From the NCBI GenBank assembly GCA_049669185.1, contig JBATKF010000040.1, positions 1 through 6,271 of the forward strand: a stretch of DNA of 6,271 bases. Reading direction: 5' to 3'. Numbering within the stretch: position 1 is the stretch's first letter; each line of letters starts with the position of its first letter. A model generated the notes under the pieces. It was not told the origin of the DNA, searched no databases, and saw only the letters and a program-made list of their open reading frames with translations. The stretch is from Thiosocius sp049669185 (GTDB taxonomy: Bacteria > Pseudomonadota > Gammaproteobacteria > Chromatiales > Chromatiaceae). The translations under genes were made by a program, and so were the position numbers. Positions 5,672 to 6,271 of the stretch are shown here, piece by piece.

Positions 5672-5706
5672 TTAGGAACCACGACACCCGTCGACCGGGT
5701 TCCTAA
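5672..5706. repeat. Inverted repeat between tRNA-Val and the integrase
   Basis: TTAGGAACC (5672-5680) and GGTTCCTAA (5698-5706) are perfect 9-bp inverted repeats. Inside the 17-nt loop a second stem, CGAC/GTCG (5682-5685 with 5690-5693), can form. There is no T-run right after it, so it is a poor rho-independent terminator for the tRNA. Its place in the probable attachment region suggests a protein-binding or attachment function. Confidence 0.7.
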
Positions 5707-5714
5707 ACGATTAT

Positions 5715-5733
5715 TTGTCACAGCGTTGTCACA
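5715..5733 (+). repeat. Direct repeat TTGTCACA upstream of the integrase
   Basis: TTGTCACA occurs at 5715-5722 and again at 5726-5733, with starts 11 bp apart, about one helical turn. The two copies lie just before the integrase start and the second runs into the hairpin there. They resemble paired binding sites for an integrase arm domain, an excisionase or a repressor. Confidence 0.6.
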
Positions 5734-5760
5734 CTCGTTCGCGAACGAACGGAGTGTGGC
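5728..5760 (+). promoter_or_regulatory. Hairpin enclosing the integrase ribosome-binding site
   Basis: Bases 5728-5741 pair with 5746-5760 (14 pairs including one G-U, with a single unpaired G at 5751) around a CGAA loop. The 3' arm contains the ribosome-binding site GGAG (5751-5754), and the stem ends two bases before the ATG at 5762. If formed in the mRNA it would hide the site and reduce integrase translation. As DNA, it also contains the palindrome GTTCGCGAAC and could be an operator. Confidence 0.6.
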
Positions 5761-5761
5761 G

Positions 5762-6271
5762 ATGGCCTCCTTCAGAAAACGCGGCCCTTACCAGTGGCAG
5801 GCTCAGGTCCGAAAGAAGGGCCACCCGCTGCAGACCAAGACCTTCGAGACCCGCGCCGAGGCCGAACAGTGGGCGCGCGCCATCGAGGTCGAAATGGACA
5901 AGGGCGCGTTCGTCTCCCGCGCCGAGGCCGAGTCGACAACCCTCATGGAACTGCTCGAACGCTACCTCGACGAGGTCACCCCGCTGAAGAAGGGCGCGGA
6001 GCCCGAGACTAACCGCCTGCGCCTGATGATGCGCCATCCCCTCGCCCGCCGCTTTGTCGCCGGGGTCCGTGGCGTCGACATCGCCCGCTGGCGCGACGAA
6101 CGGTTGCGCAAGGTCACCCCAGCGACCGTCAAACGGGACCTGGTCCTGCTCGGCCACGTCTTTGAGGTCGCCCGCAAGGAATGGGGCATCTATGTCCACA
6201 ACCCGGTACGCGACATCAAGCTGCCAACCGGCGGACGTCCGCGTGACCGGCGCCTGCAACCTGGTGAAGAG
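5762..6271 (+). CDS. Tyrosine-family site-specific integrase, N-terminal part (partial)
   Basis: The open frame runs 170 codons to the right edge with no stop. The protein begins MASFRKRGPYQWQAQVRKKG and continues with TKTFETRAEAEQWARAIEVEMDKGAFV (about 25-51), the N-terminal arm-binding pattern of phage and island integrases. A core-binding, SAM-like helical region follows (about 58-160), with TLMELLERYLDEVTP, VDIARWRDERLRKVTPATVKRDLVLLGHVFEVARKEWG and NPV. The catalytic domain with its Arg, His and Tyr residues would lie beyond the window. The start ATG at 5762 has GGAG seven bases upstream. It lies just downstream of tRNA-Val in the same direction, so it probably inserts the element at that tRNA. 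High GC and frequent GCC/CTG codons resemble the host genes. Whether the integrase is intact cannot be judged. Confidence 0.92.
   Translation, partial: MASFRKRGPYQWQAQVRKKGHPLQTKTFETRAEAEQWARAIEVEMDKGAFVSRAEAESTTLMELLERYLDEVTPLKKGAEPETNRLRLMMRHPLARRFVAGVRGVDIARWRDERLRKVTPATVKRDLVLLGHVFEVARKEWGIYVHNPVRDIKLPTGGRPRDRRLQPGEE

Noticed and set aside
5672..5716. Rho-independent terminator for tRNA-Val
   Set aside because: The stem is good but the following bases (AACGATTATTTG) do not give a T-run next to the stem, and the loop is long.
5729..6259. A 176-codon minus-strand ORF
   Set aside because: It is antisense to the integrase frame, which has a ribosome-binding site and recognisable family motifs.
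1..6271. CRISPR array or tandem repeats
   Set aside because: No regularly spaced repeat of 20 bp or more is visible on either strand.

Overview
The window looks like a high-GC gammaproteobacterial chromosome. The evidence is a bacterial-type glutamyl-tRNA synthetase followed by a GlnRS that aligns with the E. coli enzyme along almost its whole length, plus tRNA-Ala(GGC) and tRNA-Glu(TTC) genes directly downstream. I would guess a Chromatiales-like or other environmental lineage, but the species cannot be fixed from this sequence.

Layout from left to right. Positions 1-472 (minus strand) are the 5' half of a group IIC self-splicing intron. Its 5' end sits 7 nt past a strong hairpin (480-503), and its reverse-transcriptase gene is probably just starting when it runs off the left edge. 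Positions 545-1956 hold three small minus-strand accessory genes with loose spacing: a GNAT acetyltransferase, a stand-alone TfoX N-terminal-domain protein, and a small Cys-rich putative zinc-ribbon protein. Positions 2097-5488 are a translation cluster, also minus strand, in the order gltX, glnS, tRNA-Ala, tRNA-Glu, then a rho-independent terminator. Positions 5540-5657 carry a plus-strand tRNA-Val(CAC) with its own promoter, divergent from gltX. At 5762 a tyrosine integrase gene begins just past the tRNA 3' end and runs off the right edge, marking the likely start of an integrated island or prophage.

How it works together: GluRS charges tRNA-Glu, which is made from the same cluster, and GlnRS charges tRNA-Gln directly. 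Both are fed by a promoter that appears to share its -35 region with the tRNA-Val promoter on the other strand. The housekeeping block lies between two mobile elements, a retroelement on the left and a tRNA-targeted integrase on the right.

I see no clear new enzymatic system. The most unusual unexplained structure is in the 104 bp between tRNA-Val and the integrase: a long hairpin that buries the integrase ribosome-binding site, an 8-bp direct repeat with 11-bp phasing, and a 9-bp inverted repeat. These could form the attachment and control region of the element.
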